A stretch of DNA of 64,000 bases from JAVBJN01 sp031546985. GTDB taxonomy: Bacteria > Bacteroidota > Bacteroidia > Chitinophagales > Chitinophagaceae. The first letter of the stretch is position 1; each line of letters begins with the position of its first letter. A model generated the notes under the pieces. That model worked only from the letters and a program-made list of their open reading frames with translations, searched no databases and was not told where the DNA came from. Shown piece after piece: positions 41,285 through 49,725 of the stretch. The stretch covers positions 73,544 through 137,543 of the forward strand of contig JAVBJN010000020.1 in the NCBI GenBank assembly GCA_031546985.1, given 5' to 3'. A program made the position numbers and the translations under genes.

Positions 41285-42412
41285 TTATTTAACCACCTCG
41301 GCCAGTTTGGCTTCCAGCTCGGCGCCACGCAGGTTAAAGGCGATAACCTTACCATTGGGGTCGATCAGGAAATTGGCAGGAATGCTGTTTACGCCATAGA
41401 TACGGGCCACTTTGGTTTGCCAGCCCTGCAGCTCACTTACATGGCTCCAGGCCAGTGCATCTGCATTAATAGCATCAATCCATTTCTTTTTATCGGTATC
41501 GAGCGATACGCCCAGTACGGTAAAGTTCTTGTCTTTAAATTTAGAAAAAGCGCCTACTACATTAGGGTTTTCGCGGCGGCAAGGTGCGCACCAGCTGGCC
41601 CAAAAGTCTACCAGCACATATTTGCCTTTAAAGCTGCTCAGCGAGAGTTGCTTGCCCTCTGGTGTAGATAAAGTAAAGTCTGGGGCCGGGCCACCAATAG
41701 ACACACTGTTTTCGGGCACATCACTGGCGGTGGTGAGTTTGTTGTAACGCTCTACAAAAGCTGTAGCCAGTTTGGAGCTGTTAAAACGTTTATCGAGCGC
41801 ACGGGTAAATTTTTCCAGGTAAGCGCCTTCTACCTCAGGGTTAAGCATGCCTACTGCAAACAAAGCACAGGGCAGGCTCTGGGTAGTATCGGCATAGCCT
41901 TCTACATAATGCACAAAGTGCTGGTTCATGTCGGCCATTTCCTGTTTGGCCTGCGCCTGCAAACTGTCCTTGCCGGGTTTAACCTGCAGGGAGTCGAGAA
42001 TCACATACATGGTTTGCACATCGCGCAGGTGCTCCCGCATTACGGTTAAAAAACCTTTCATGCTTTCGGAGCCGGGCGATCCGGTAATATTGTAGTTTTC
42101 GAGCGAAGCCCAGTCTCCGGTAATCTTAGCATGGTCGTTGCTCAACGCCAGCATGATGTAACGGTCCTGTTCAAAGCGAATACGGTACAACCCGGCTTCG
42201 GGCGCCACACCTTCCAGTGAAAAAGCGCCTGAGGCATCGGAATGCACAGTGTCAATTATTTTAATCTCATTGGTATTGATCTCTTCGAGATATACTTTCT
42301 GAGCGGGCAGGTTGGCAATTTTTGCATCAACCGAAAAAGAATTCTTGTCTTTCGACGTACACGCAGCCAATACTGCCATTCCCAAAGCCAAACAATAGCC
42401 TATCTTTTTCAT
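41285..42412 (-). CDS. TlpA-like thiol:disulfide lipoprotein (DUF4369 + redoxin)
   Basis: The 375-residue lipoprotein (lipobox VLAACTS, Cys18) has an N-terminal DUF4369-type beta domain (AKIANLPAQKVYLEEI, APEAGLYRIRF), a helical linker and a C-terminal thioredoxin domain with PAPDFTLSTPEGKQLSL and an intact WCAPC. It is thought to reduce or exchange disulfides in exported proteins. ATG at 42412 gives the lipobox at the right distance. A TTTG (TTCCTTTG on the minus strand) ends four bases before the start, close to the -7 consensus but with one mismatch. Confidence 0.92.
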   Translation of the reverse strand: MKKIGYCLALGMAVLAACTSKDKNSFSVDAKIANLPAQKVYLEEINTNEIKIIDTVHSDASGAFSLEGVAPEAGLYRIRFEQDRYIMLALSNDHAKITGDWASLENYNITGSPGSESMKGFLTVMREHLRDVQTMYVILDSLQVKPGKDSLQAQAKQEMADMNQHFVHYVEGYADTTQSLPCALFAVGMLNPEVEGAYLEKFTRALDKRFNSSKLATAFVERYNKLTTASDVPENSVSIGGPAPDFTLSTPEGKQLSLSSFKGKYVLVDFWASWCAPCRRENPNVVGAFSKFKDKNFTVLGVSLDTDKKKWIDAINADALAWSHVSELQGWQTKVARIYGVNSIPANFLIDPNGKVIAFNLRGAELEAKLAEVVK

Positions 42413-42605
42413 ACAGCAAAGGAATAAAATTTTACCGAGCCGCAATGTTAATGCTTTTGTAAGTGCTGTTAAAATATTCCTAATTTTTATGCGTGGTGCG
42501 AACTTTCCAAACTAATCCTTTTGCTTTGTAGTTTTTTGAGCCAGATCGGCCACCAGCAAGCCTCTCACAAATTGATTGTATATTAGCTCCCGAAGATTAG
42601 ACCGT

Positions 42606-43268
42606 ATGCAATTATTAAGCCAGACCGAAGAAAATTACCTGAAAGCCATCTATGCGTTAACGCGGGAGGGCGAGGAAACAGAAACCTCTACCAACGCTAT
42701 CGCGGAAAAGGTGAGCACCAAACCTTCTACGGTTACGGACATGTTGCGTAAGCTGAAGGAAAAATCGCTGATCGAATACGAAAAGTATAAGAAAGTAGGC
42801 CTTACCCGCGATGGCGAAAAGGCTGCGCTGCAGATTGTGCGCAAGCACCGGCTGTGGGAAGTATTTCTGTATGAGAAACTGGCTTTCAGCTGGGATGAAG
42901 TGCATGAAGTAGCCGAGCAGCTGGAGCATATTCAATCGCCCAAACTGATAGACCGGCTGGACCAATACCTGGGCAGCCCGGAGTTTGACCCGCATGGCGA
43001 CCCTATACCTACCGCCAATGGCGAGCTTCGTAAAATATATACCGTAACCCTGGCAGAAACCCCTGTGGGCAATAGCTGTAAGGTAATGGCAGTAAAAGAC
43101 GGCTCTACCGATTTTCTGAAATACCTGGCCCAACTGAAACTGGAGCTGGGCACAGAACTGAAGGTGATAGACCATGTGCCTTTCGACGGATCTATGATTA
43201 TCCAGATCGGCAAGAGCAAAAAGATCATGGTATCGCAAAAGATCGCAGAGAATATTATGGTGAAATAG
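42606..43268 (+). CDS. DtxR/MntR-family metal-dependent repressor
   Basis: The 220-residue regulator has the N-terminal winged helix of the DtxR family (SQTEENYLKAIYALTREG, then STKPSTVTDMLRKLKEKSLI and RKHRLWEVFLYEKL), a metal-binding dimerisation region with HEVAEQLEHIQSP and PHGDPIPTANG, and a C-terminal FeoA/SH3-like domain. Metal (Fe or Mn) is not decided by sequence. No metal transporter lies next to it. ATG at 42606 gives the family start MQLLSQTEENYLKAI. The next gene downstream is on the other strand. Confidence 0.92.
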   Translation: MQLLSQTEENYLKAIYALTREGEETETSTNAIAEKVSTKPSTVTDMLRKLKEKSLIEYEKYKKVGLTRDGEKAALQIVRKHRLWEVFLYEKLAFSWDEVHEVAEQLEHIQSPKLIDRLDQYLGSPEFDPHGDPIPTANGELRKIYTVTLAETPVGNSCKVMAVKDGSTDFLKYLAQLKLELGTELKVIDHVPFDGSMIIQIGKSKKIMVSQKIAENIMVK

Positions 43269-43281
43269 GCTCAATGGGTTT

Positions 43282-43496
43282 GTCATGCTGCGGCAGGATC
43301 TCTCATAACCGGCATCATTCGTAATGAGATCCTGCATTGCGCTCATGCTTCGCTTTACGCAGGATGACAAATGCCTTGTAATATCGATCAACGCTTATTT
43401 TAAAAGAAATTGTCATCCTGCCGAGTGAGGTACGAGCGAGAGCAGGATCTCCTGGTAAGATATACTGCTCCTCCTCCCTTCGAGACCGCATGACAG
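43282..43496. repeat. Two adjacent copies of the 107-bp dispersed repeat family
   Basis: One copy runs from GTCATGCTGC (43282) to GCAGGATGACA (about 43370). The second starts GTCATCCTGC (about 43413), has GAGCAGGATCTC and ends CGCATGACAG. Both have the same inverted half-unit architecture as the arrays at 59.1 and 63.5 kb. Confidence 0.65.
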
Positions 43497-43535
43497 CCCG
43501 GAAACAACAACCTTGAAACAAACCACCTTACAACA

Positions 43536-43560
43536 AGAAAGGAGCCTTGCGGCTCCTTCT
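43536..43560 (-). terminator. Terminator of the SCO gene
   Basis: AAGGAGCC (43539-43546) pairs with GGCTCCTT (43551-43558) around TTGC, followed on the minus strand by TCTTGTTG. It lies just after the minus-strand stop at 43566. Confidence 0.65.
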
Positions 43561-43565
43561 TTTAT

Positions 43566-44201
43566 TTAATCTTCTTTCATCAATTCTTTAATGTCGGCAA
43601 TCATCTGCTGCACTTCCTGCGGGCTGGTACCATCGTATGCACCACGTATCTGTTTTTGTTTATCGACCAGTACAAAGCGTTCGGTGTGGATAAAATCGTC
43701 TTCGATGGGAATGGGCTGAGTGCTGGGCGCTTCTTCTACCGTAACGAGGTATGAGTAGCGGGCCATATCGTACAATTCTTTTTTATCGCCTGTGAGGAAA
43801 GCCCAGCGGTGCGGATCGGCTTCAAACTTACCGGCATATTGCGCCAGCACGTTTACAGAATCATGCTCCGGATCTACGGTGTGCGACAGAATCATAAAAT
43901 CCTTATTGCCACGAAACTCCTGGAACACCTTAGCCATATTATCGTTCATCTTGGGGCAGATACTTTTACATGTGGTAAAGAAATATTCTGCAACATATAT
44001 TTTACCGTCGAGGTCTTTATTGGTTACAGTTTTACCTTCCTGGTTGGTAAAGGCAAAAGCTCCTACTTTATGACCGGGCACGCCAAGTATGGGCAAATGC
44101 TTGGGCTGGCCTTTGGTGGTTTTATAGAAATAATACATAAACCCTGCGCTAAGCAGGAAAAAGAAGGTGAGCAGAAACGCGATGGTTTTCTTGTTCGTCA
44201 T
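43566..44201 (-). CDS. SCO-family copper chaperone/thioredoxin-like protein
   Basis: The 211-residue protein is anchored by one N-terminal transmembrane segment (about 8-25) and carries the SCO fold on the outside. The copper-binding CxxxC is Cys78 and Cys82 in TTCKSICPKM, and the third ligand is the His in ILSHTVDPEHDS. SCO proteins deliver copper to the CuA site of cytochrome c oxidase. No oxidase genes are beside it. ATG at 44201 is chosen because the -7 box lies at 44231-44238; a longer in-frame start at 44267 would be upstream of the promoter. Confidence 0.92.
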   Translation of the reverse strand: MTNKKTIAFLLTFFFLLSAGFMYYFYKTTKGQPKHLPILGVPGHKVGAFAFTNQEGKTVTNKDLDGKIYVAEYFFTTCKSICPKMNDNMAKVFQEFRGNKDFMILSHTVDPEHDSVNVLAQYAGKFEADPHRWAFLTGDKKELYDMARYSYLVTVEEAPSTQPIPIEDDFIHTERFVLVDKQKQIRGAYDGTSPQEVQQMIADIKELMKED

Positions 44202-44222
44202 TTGCTGGTGTTTAAAAAAGAG

Positions 44223-44246
44223 ACGTGCCGCAAAGGTACGGCACGT
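44223..44246 (-). terminator. Terminator of the upstream barrel gene with the SCO -7 box as its loop
   Basis: ACGTGCCG (44223-44230) pairs with CGGCACGT (44239-44246). On the minus strand the eight-base loop reads TACCTTTG, exactly a TAnnTTTG promoter box (44231-44238) for the SCO gene 29 bases below, and the stem is followed by CTCTTTTTT. The element therefore seems to end one transcript and start the next. Confidence 0.7.
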
Positions 44247-44274
44247 TTCTTTTGACTGGCATGACAATTATCAA

Positions 44275-44946
44275 TTACTGGAAAGACACGCCCAGCTTCA
44301 TACCCATCTGAAAAGTAGGTGCAAAATAATTTTGCGAATAGTTATATACTAAACCATTATCATACTGGGTGCCCGAATAGTTTTTGTTGCGGATACCAAA
44401 CCCCAAATAAGGATCGAGTACAAACTTACCGGCTATAGCCTGGAAGCCAAACAAGATCTGGCCGCCATATACCGTTTTGCGTGCGTCATTAAAATAAGTA
44501 ACATTATTGGGCGGCACATCCGGGTAATACACCCGTTTGAGCATAAACAATGGCTCCATGTAAAAGCCCTGTGCTGCACCCTTATTGTTCAGGTTCTTGA
44601 TGTAGTATTTAACACCTGCGCGGAAAGTCCATCCGGTGGCGGTTTCGTAACGGTGGTCGTTAATATAAGGCCCGGTATAGTTGGTAAAATTAAAATCGCT
44701 ATTGTTGTTCACCTCTTCCCAGTAATCGGTAAAGATGAAACCGCCAGCCACCTCAATACTCAGGTTGCGCATAATGCTTTGCTCCACACTCATATTAAAC
44801 TCACCGGAAGGCAGCAACAACGGGTTGAATTTGAGCATGGTACGTACAGGAGCGTCGGCTGTTTTGGGAGGATCGGCCAGTGCAGGCACGCTTGTAGCTG
44901 CCAGTAACGCTATTGCGAGGGATACTTGTTTCATAGTCGTATTCAT
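44275..44946 (-). CDS. Outer-membrane beta-barrel protein (DUF3575-like)
   Basis: This 223-residue protein has a signal peptide ending ALAD and eight or so amphipathic strands, with alternating aromatic segments such as SIEVAGGFIFTDYW, WTFRAGVKYYIKNL and FVLDPYLGFGIRNKNY, and ends LGVSFQ. It resembles small DUF3575/OmpA-like barrels without the OmpA peptidoglycan domain. Function unknown. ATG at 44934 is an equally good start. It follows purN on the opposite end of a 28-base gap and ends at the hairpin that precedes the SCO gene. Confidence 0.75.
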   Translation of the reverse strand: MNTTMKQVSLAIALLAATSVPALADPPKTADAPVRTMLKFNPLLLPSGEFNMSVEQSIMRNLSIEVAGGFIFTDYWEEVNNNSDFNFTNYTGPYINDHRYETATGWTFRAGVKYYIKNLNNKGAAQGFYMEPLFMLKRVYYPDVPPNNVTYFNDARKTVYGGQILFGFQAIAGKFVLDPYLGFGIRNKNYSGTQYDNGLVYNYSQNYFAPTFQMGMKLGVSFQ

Positions 44947-44974
44947 ATTTACCGGAATATTTGCAATAATTGTG

Positions 44975-45547
44975 CTAGATCCCTGTTACCAGCAATCTTT
45001 CAATCACACGGGGGTACCAGAAATGCTCAATGGCATGCACTTTATCGGCTACCATTTGCGCGTTATCATCGGGCGATACTTCGCAGCGCTGCTGCTCTAT
45101 CACCTCTCCCTCGTCATAATGCTCGTTTACATAATGGATGGTAATGCCGGTTTCGGTTTCTTCGTTCATGATCACCGCTTCGTGCACATGCATGCCGTAC
45201 ATGCCTTTGCCACCGAATTTTGGTAACAGTGCGGGGTGAATATTTACGATTTTTCCCGGGTAGTTTTCTACCAGGTATTTGGGCACCATCCACATAAAAC
45301 CGGCCAGTACAATGAGTGACGGATTGTATTCGCGGATAATATCGAGGTACTCATGCGTTTCATAAAATTTTTTCCGGTTTATAACCAGGTAGGGAATATT
45401 GTTGGCCTCGGCCAGTTGCAATACACCTGCGTCGCGGTTGTTACTCACAATAAGCGATATGGCTATATCGGGATTACCGTTAAAATAATCCAGTATAGCC
45501 GAGGCATTGGAGCCCTTACCTGAAGCGAATAAAACAATATTGTGCAT
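44975..45547 (-). CDS. purN: Phosphoribosylglycinamide formyltransferase
   Basis: The 190-residue enzyme transfers formyl from 10-formyl-THF to GAR in purine synthesis. It has the N-terminal LFASGKGSNASAILDYF, the folate/catalytic NIHPALLPKFGGKGMYG with the conserved Asn-His pair, and ETGITIHYVNEHYDEGEVI, a little different from the usual SGCTVH...D.G stretch. Length is normal. It stands 59 bases after uvrC on the same strand. Confidence 0.94.
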   Translation of the reverse strand: MHNIVLFASGKGSNASAILDYFNGNPDIAISLIVSNNRDAGVLQLAEANNIPYLVINRKKFYETHEYLDIIREYNPSLIVLAGFMWMVPKYLVENYPGKIVNIHPALLPKFGGKGMYGMHVHEAVIMNEETETGITIHYVNEHYDEGEVIEQQRCEVSPDDNAQMVADKVHAIEHFWYPRVIERLLVTGI

Positions 45548-45606
45548 GAGAAAATAGGTTAAAAGTAAAATCGCTGTAAAAATGCCAAGATTTATTCATT
45601 TTTCAG

Positions 45607-47415
45607 CTATTCTCCGGGATGGAAATGTGCATAAACGATGCGGGCCTTCTTAGCGCCAATCTCGCCGGTAAGTTCCCGCTCGGTAAGCCCTTTGATTTTG
45701 GTTACAGACCGGAAGCGGTTCAATAGCTGATCTGCCGTTTTAGGGCCAATGCCTTCAATCTCTTCCAACTCATTTTTAAAAGTGCCTGCACTGCGTTTCT
45801 GCCGGTGAAAGGTAATACCAAAACGGTGTACTTCATCGCGAATGCTGCGGATAAGGTTGAGCACCGGGCTATCGTAGGGCAATTTAAGCGATTCCGAATC
45901 GCCGGGAAAAAACAGTTCTTCCTCCCTTTTGGCCAGGCCTACCAGCGTCATTTTACCCACCAGATCCAACTCGCGAATGCTTTGCATGGCAGCGCCCAAC
46001 TGGCCTTTACCACCATCAATAATCACCAGCTGCGGCAGTGGCGCGCCCTCTTCTTTCAGCCGTTTGTAGCGGCGCAGTACAGCTTCTGACATAGATGCAA
46101 AGTCGTTGATGCCCGTTACCGTCTTAACGTTAAAATGGCGGTAATCGGCTTTGGATGGCACCCCGTTTTTAAAACACACCATTGCAGATACGGGGTAGCT
46201 CCCCTGGAAGTTGGAGTTATCGAAACACTCGATGTGCAATGGCAAATCGGGCAATTGCAAATCTTCCTTCATCTGGTACAGCACCTTTTTCTTATCTACC
46301 TCGCTGGTTTCGTTCAGCATCAGCACTTTTTTCTTTTGCAGCTCAAGGCGGAAATAGACTACGTTTTTCAGCGACAGATCGAGCAGGTTTTTCTTATCCC
46401 CCATTTTGGGCACCGTAATCTGTATGTTCTCATCGGGGTAGTCCATTTCGAAAGGCACCACAAACTCTTTGGCATTGCTGCCAAAAGTCTCGCGCATATT
46501 GCCCAGCACAAACTGGATAATCTCTGCGTCGCTCTCGTCCAGCTTCTTCTCTATCTTAACTGTTTTGGAGTTTACAATAGCGCCGTTCAGCACCATCATA
46601 TAGTTTACGTAAGCATTATACTCATCGCTTTCTATCGTAGCTACATCCAGATCCTGCACCCGGTTGCTTACCACTACGCTGCGGCTCTGGTAATCGAGCA
46701 GGCCGTCAATCTTCTTTTTAAGCACACCGGCTTTTTCAAACTCCAGGTTGGCAGCATACTCCTGCATCTGTTGCTTGTACTGGCGTATTACATCGCTCAG
46801 CTTGCCTTTCATAATATCTTTAAGCTGGTGTAGCGACTGGCGGTAATCTTCCTCCGACTGCAAGCCTTCGCAAGGACCTTTACAATTGCCCAGATGGTAC
46901 TCCAGGCACACTTTAAACTTACCGGAATTGATATTGCCAGGCGAGAGATTGAGGTTGCAATTGCGCAGCGGAATATATTGCCGAACAAACTCCATCAGCT
47001 CCCGCACATCCTGCACCGAAGTAAACGGGCCTATGTATTCAGAACCATCCTTTATTCTGCGGCGGGTAAAAAACACCCGGGGAAAATGCTCTTTCTTTAT
47101 AACGATATACGGGTAGGTCTTATCGTCTTTGAGGCTGATATTGTACCGCGGCTGAAAGTGCTTGATAAGCGAATTCTCGAGCAGGAAAGCATCCTGCTCC
47201 GTATCTACAATCGTAAACTCGATGCGGCGGATCTGCTCTACCAGTTTACGGGTTTTGAAGTTATCGAGGTTCTTATTAAAATACGAGCTGATGCGCTTAC
47301 GCAGGCTTTTGGCTTTGCCCACATAAATAAGCGTTTCCTGCGCGTCGAAGTATTTGTAAACCCCGGGCAGGAAAGGCAGTGTATGAGATAATTGTTGAAA
47401 TTCTTCTTTAGTCAT
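45607..47415 (-). CDS. uvrC: Excinuclease ABC subunit C
   Basis: This 602-residue nuclease makes both incisions in nucleotide excision repair. The N-terminal GIY-YIG domain has PGVYKYFDAQETLIYVGKAK, followed by a UVR motif near residues 205-235, the UvrC RNase H-like domain with ECFDNSNFQGSYPVSAMVCF and LVIIDGGKGQL, and the C-terminal helix-hairpin-helix pair (IEGIGPKTADQLLNRF). Its start overlaps the stop of the upstream lipoprotein gene by one base (TAATG), indicating coupled translation. Confidence 0.97.
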   Translation of the reverse strand: MTKEEFQQLSHTLPFLPGVYKYFDAQETLIYVGKAKSLRKRISSYFNKNLDNFKTRKLVEQIRRIEFTIVDTEQDAFLLENSLIKHFQPRYNISLKDDKTYPYIVIKKEHFPRVFFTRRRIKDGSEYIGPFTSVQDVRELMEFVRQYIPLRNCNLNLSPGNINSGKFKVCLEYHLGNCKGPCEGLQSEEDYRQSLHQLKDIMKGKLSDVIRQYKQQMQEYAANLEFEKAGVLKKKIDGLLDYQSRSVVVSNRVQDLDVATIESDEYNAYVNYMMVLNGAIVNSKTVKIEKKLDESDAEIIQFVLGNMRETFGSNAKEFVVPFEMDYPDENIQITVPKMGDKKNLLDLSLKNVVYFRLELQKKKVLMLNETSEVDKKKVLYQMKEDLQLPDLPLHIECFDNSNFQGSYPVSAMVCFKNGVPSKADYRHFNVKTVTGINDFASMSEAVLRRYKRLKEEGAPLPQLVIIDGGKGQLGAAMQSIRELDLVGKMTLVGLAKREEELFFPGDSESLKLPYDSPVLNLIRSIRDEVHRFGITFHRQKRSAGTFKNELEEIEGIGPKTADQLLNRFRSVTKIKGLTERELTGEIGAKKARIVYAHFHPGE

Positions 47416-47972
47416 TATAACAGGAAACCCAATTCTATTAATTCCTCTCTGGTGGTGCCAATAAGCGGTTGCGACCGGCGTTGTATGCTTACATTCTTAC
47501 CTACGCTGTACCATAGCTTTTCATCGGTGGTCTTCCAGAAAGATTTCTTGTGTTTTTCGATGTATACCGATTTGATTCTGCTGTCGCGCATGCGCAGGGC
47601 AATGTCCAGTTTTTGGGTGAGCATTGCCGGAGATTTGGCTTTATACATGAGGGTAGCTGTTGAGGTAGCTGTATCTACCACCCACTCATATTCATACTGC
47701 GCTTTCAGCAGGCTGTCGGAAATATCCGACTCGGCAAAGGTACGGAGGATATCGCCGGTTTCCAGCTGGTAAAAGCTGCCGTAGGTTACCTTAGCACTAT
47801 CGCCGTTCTCTGTGTGTTTTTCTTCAAAAGTAACCGGCACATCCCGGTACCGGGTAAACTGGTCGAACATGAAATCACGTATACTAAAATATGGATATAC
47901 CGCCGCTACCTTCTCGCGGCTGCCACAGGCGCCAAGCAATACCAATAGTGCGATTCCATAAAAATTCCTCAT
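47415..47972 (-). CDS. Hypothetical lipoprotein upstream of uvrC
   Basis: The 185-residue protein has a lipobox (VLLGACGS) and a soluble domain of about 160 residues with a repeating beta pattern; I recognise no family. LETGDILRTFAESDISDSLL and EYEWVVDTATSTATLMYKAK look like parts of one domain. ATG at 47972 places the lipobox at normal distance; earlier in-frame ATGs would push it inward. It shares one base with uvrC and is probably the first gene of that transcript, although no functional link to DNA repair is suggested by its location outside the cytoplasm. Confidence 0.8.
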   Translation of the reverse strand: MRNFYGIALLVLLGACGSREKVAAVYPYFSIRDFMFDQFTRYRDVPVTFEEKHTENGDSAKVTYGSFYQLETGDILRTFAESDISDSLLKAQYEYEWVVDTATSTATLMYKAKSPAMLTQKLDIALRMRDSRIKSVYIEKHKKSFWKTTDEKLWYSVGKNVSIQRRSQPLIGTTREELIELGFLL

Positions 47973-48135
47973 TTTCAAAGGCAGGTGTTTTTGCGAATGT
48001 ACAACAGTATACGTTTTTTCCCTGTAACGACAGCTACCACATCGCATCATAATGCAAAATCATATATCCGTGCGGGTTATTACCAACCAATCCCCCACTC
48101 TCCGTATTATTGCACCCTGATTCAACAATCGAAAC

Positions 48136-49179
48136 ATGAACCTCGGCATACTTCCTATTACACAACTGGCCATTCACAAAGTGGGCAATAAATTTACAGG
48201 TGAGTTTCTACACCTGTCGGAGACTCCTGTAAAACTGCGCGATGAAGCGGTAGAGCAGCTGCTTTCGCAGTATTTTCTGAGTGCTTTTAAAACACCGGAA
48301 TACTACCGTTTTCACCACGAAACGGCGCTGGGCTTTAACGAGGTATTCAATTTTGCCAAAAACATTTTTGCCGATCCGGAAAATTTCATGGAAAACTCGG
48401 CCAATATTGCCCGCCAGCTGTACGAAAAAAGCAACCACCCCAAAATTAAGGGCGGCGAGCTGTATGTAGTACTGTTTGAGGGCTGCCATTACGAGGGCGA
48501 GGACACCATTGGCCTGGGCATTTTTAAGTCAGAAAACAAAGAAACCTTTTTGAAAGTATACCCCGAGAGCACCAGTTACGAGGTAGAACCGCAGGATGGT
48601 ATCAACATCAGCAAGCTGGATAAGGGTTGTATCATCTTCCATACCGAAGCTACAGAGGGCTACCGGGTGCTGGTGGTAGACAATACCAATAAAAACAACG
48701 AAGCGCAGTACTGGAAAGATGATTTTCTGCAAATTAAACAGGTGGAAGACCAATATTTCCAAACAGAAAACTACCTGAAGCTGTGCAAAAACTTTATTAC
48801 CGAGCAAATTCCGCAGGATTATGAAGTGAGCAAAACCGACCAGATAGATCTCCTGAACCGCTCGGTGCAATACTTTAAGGAACAGGATTCTTTTGACCTG
48901 GATGAATTTGCGGATGCGGTAATTGGTAACCAGGAAGTGAAGGAATCTTTTAAAATATACAAACAACAGTTTGAAGAGCAGTTCGATACCCCGCTGGAAG
49001 ATAATTTCAACATTCACAACGACGCGGTAAAACGCCAGTCACGTATTTTTAAACATGTACTAAAGATGGATAAGAATTTCCACATCTACATTCATGGCGA
49101 TAAAGACATGATTGAGCGGGGCTACGACGAAACGATAGACCTCAACTATTACAAAGTGTACTTTAAAGAAGAAGAATAA
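48136..49179 (+). CDS. Nucleoid-associated protein (NdpA/YejK family)
   Basis: The 347-residue protein matches the NdpA family: ITQLAIHKVGNK at the start, GGELYVVLFEGCHYEGEDTIGLGIFKSE and DYEVSKTDQIDLLNRSVQYF. NdpA/YejK proteins associate with nucleoid DNA and can inhibit topoisomerase IV in E. coli; the role in Bacteroidota is less known. The acidic C-terminus ends KVYFKEEE. Its stop codon overlaps the cupin start (TAATG at 49177-49181). Confidence 0.88.
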   Translation: MNLGILPITQLAIHKVGNKFTGEFLHLSETPVKLRDEAVEQLLSQYFLSAFKTPEYYRFHHETALGFNEVFNFAKNIFADPENFMENSANIARQLYEKSNHPKIKGGELYVVLFEGCHYEGEDTIGLGIFKSENKETFLKVYPESTSYEVEPQDGINISKLDKGCIIFHTEATEGYRVLVVDNTNKNNEAQYWKDDFLQIKQVEDQYFQTENYLKLCKNFITEQIPQDYEVSKTDQIDLLNRSVQYFKEQDSFDLDEFADAVIGNQEVKESFKIYKQQFEEQFDTPLEDNFNIHNDAVKRQSRIFKHVLKMDKNFHIYIHGDKDMIERGYDETIDLNYYKVYFKEEE

Positions 49180-49682
49180 TGGAACGTACTGCAGCATACT
49201 GGAAAGCCCAGCTCAACCTGGCGCAACATGTAGAGGGTGGCGCTTTTAGGGAAACTTACCGCTCCCCACTGGTGATAGCGCAGCAAGCGCTGAACGCAGA
49301 TTTTAAAGGAGACCGTAATGCAAGCACCTGCATTTATTTCTTGCTGGAGCATGGCGAATTCTCTGCCCTGCACCGCATTGCTGCCGATGAAACCTGGCAT
49401 TTTTACGATGGCGGCACACTGCACATTTACGAAATAAAACCTGATGGCACACTGGTGCATCACAAACTTGGCCTTAACCTGGCCAATGGAGAACAACCCC
49501 AACTGACTATACCGGCGGGCAGCTGGTTTGGCTCCAGGGTAGAAGATGCGGGTAGTTTTACGCTCTGCGGCTGCACCGTAGCGCCAGGCTTTGATTTTGA
49601 AGATTTTGAATTGGCAGACCGGGTAAGGATGTCGTTAAGATACCCGCAATACTCAGGCGTAATCGCGGCGTTGACGCATTGA
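49179..49682 (+). CDS. DUF985 cupin protein
   Basis: The 167-residue protein belongs to the DUF985 cupins: LAQHVEGGAFRETYRS, then SALHRIAADETWHFYDGGTLHIYEI with the His/Glu metal-site pattern, and GSWFGSRVEDAGSFTLCGCTVAPGFDFEDFELADR. It would bind a metal in a small beta barrel; no reaction is assigned. The start overlaps the stop of the nucleoid-associated protein gene, so translation is coupled. Right after it, repeat DNA begins. Confidence 0.92.
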   Translation: MERTAAYWKAQLNLAQHVEGGAFRETYRSPLVIAQQALNADFKGDRNASTCIYFLLEHGEFSALHRIAADETWHFYDGGTLHIYEIKPDGTLVHHKLGLNLANGEQPQLTIPAGSWFGSRVEDAGSFTLCGCTVAPGFDFEDFELADRVRMSLRYPQYSGVIAALTH

Positions 49683-49725
49683 TAACTTTGCGTCGGCAAA
49701 CTTTGGTAACCGTGCTTCGACAAAG

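Noticed and set aside
44202..44267. Longer start for the SCO protein
   Set aside because: It would run through the hairpin that holds the -7 box and place the membrane anchor about 30 residues in.
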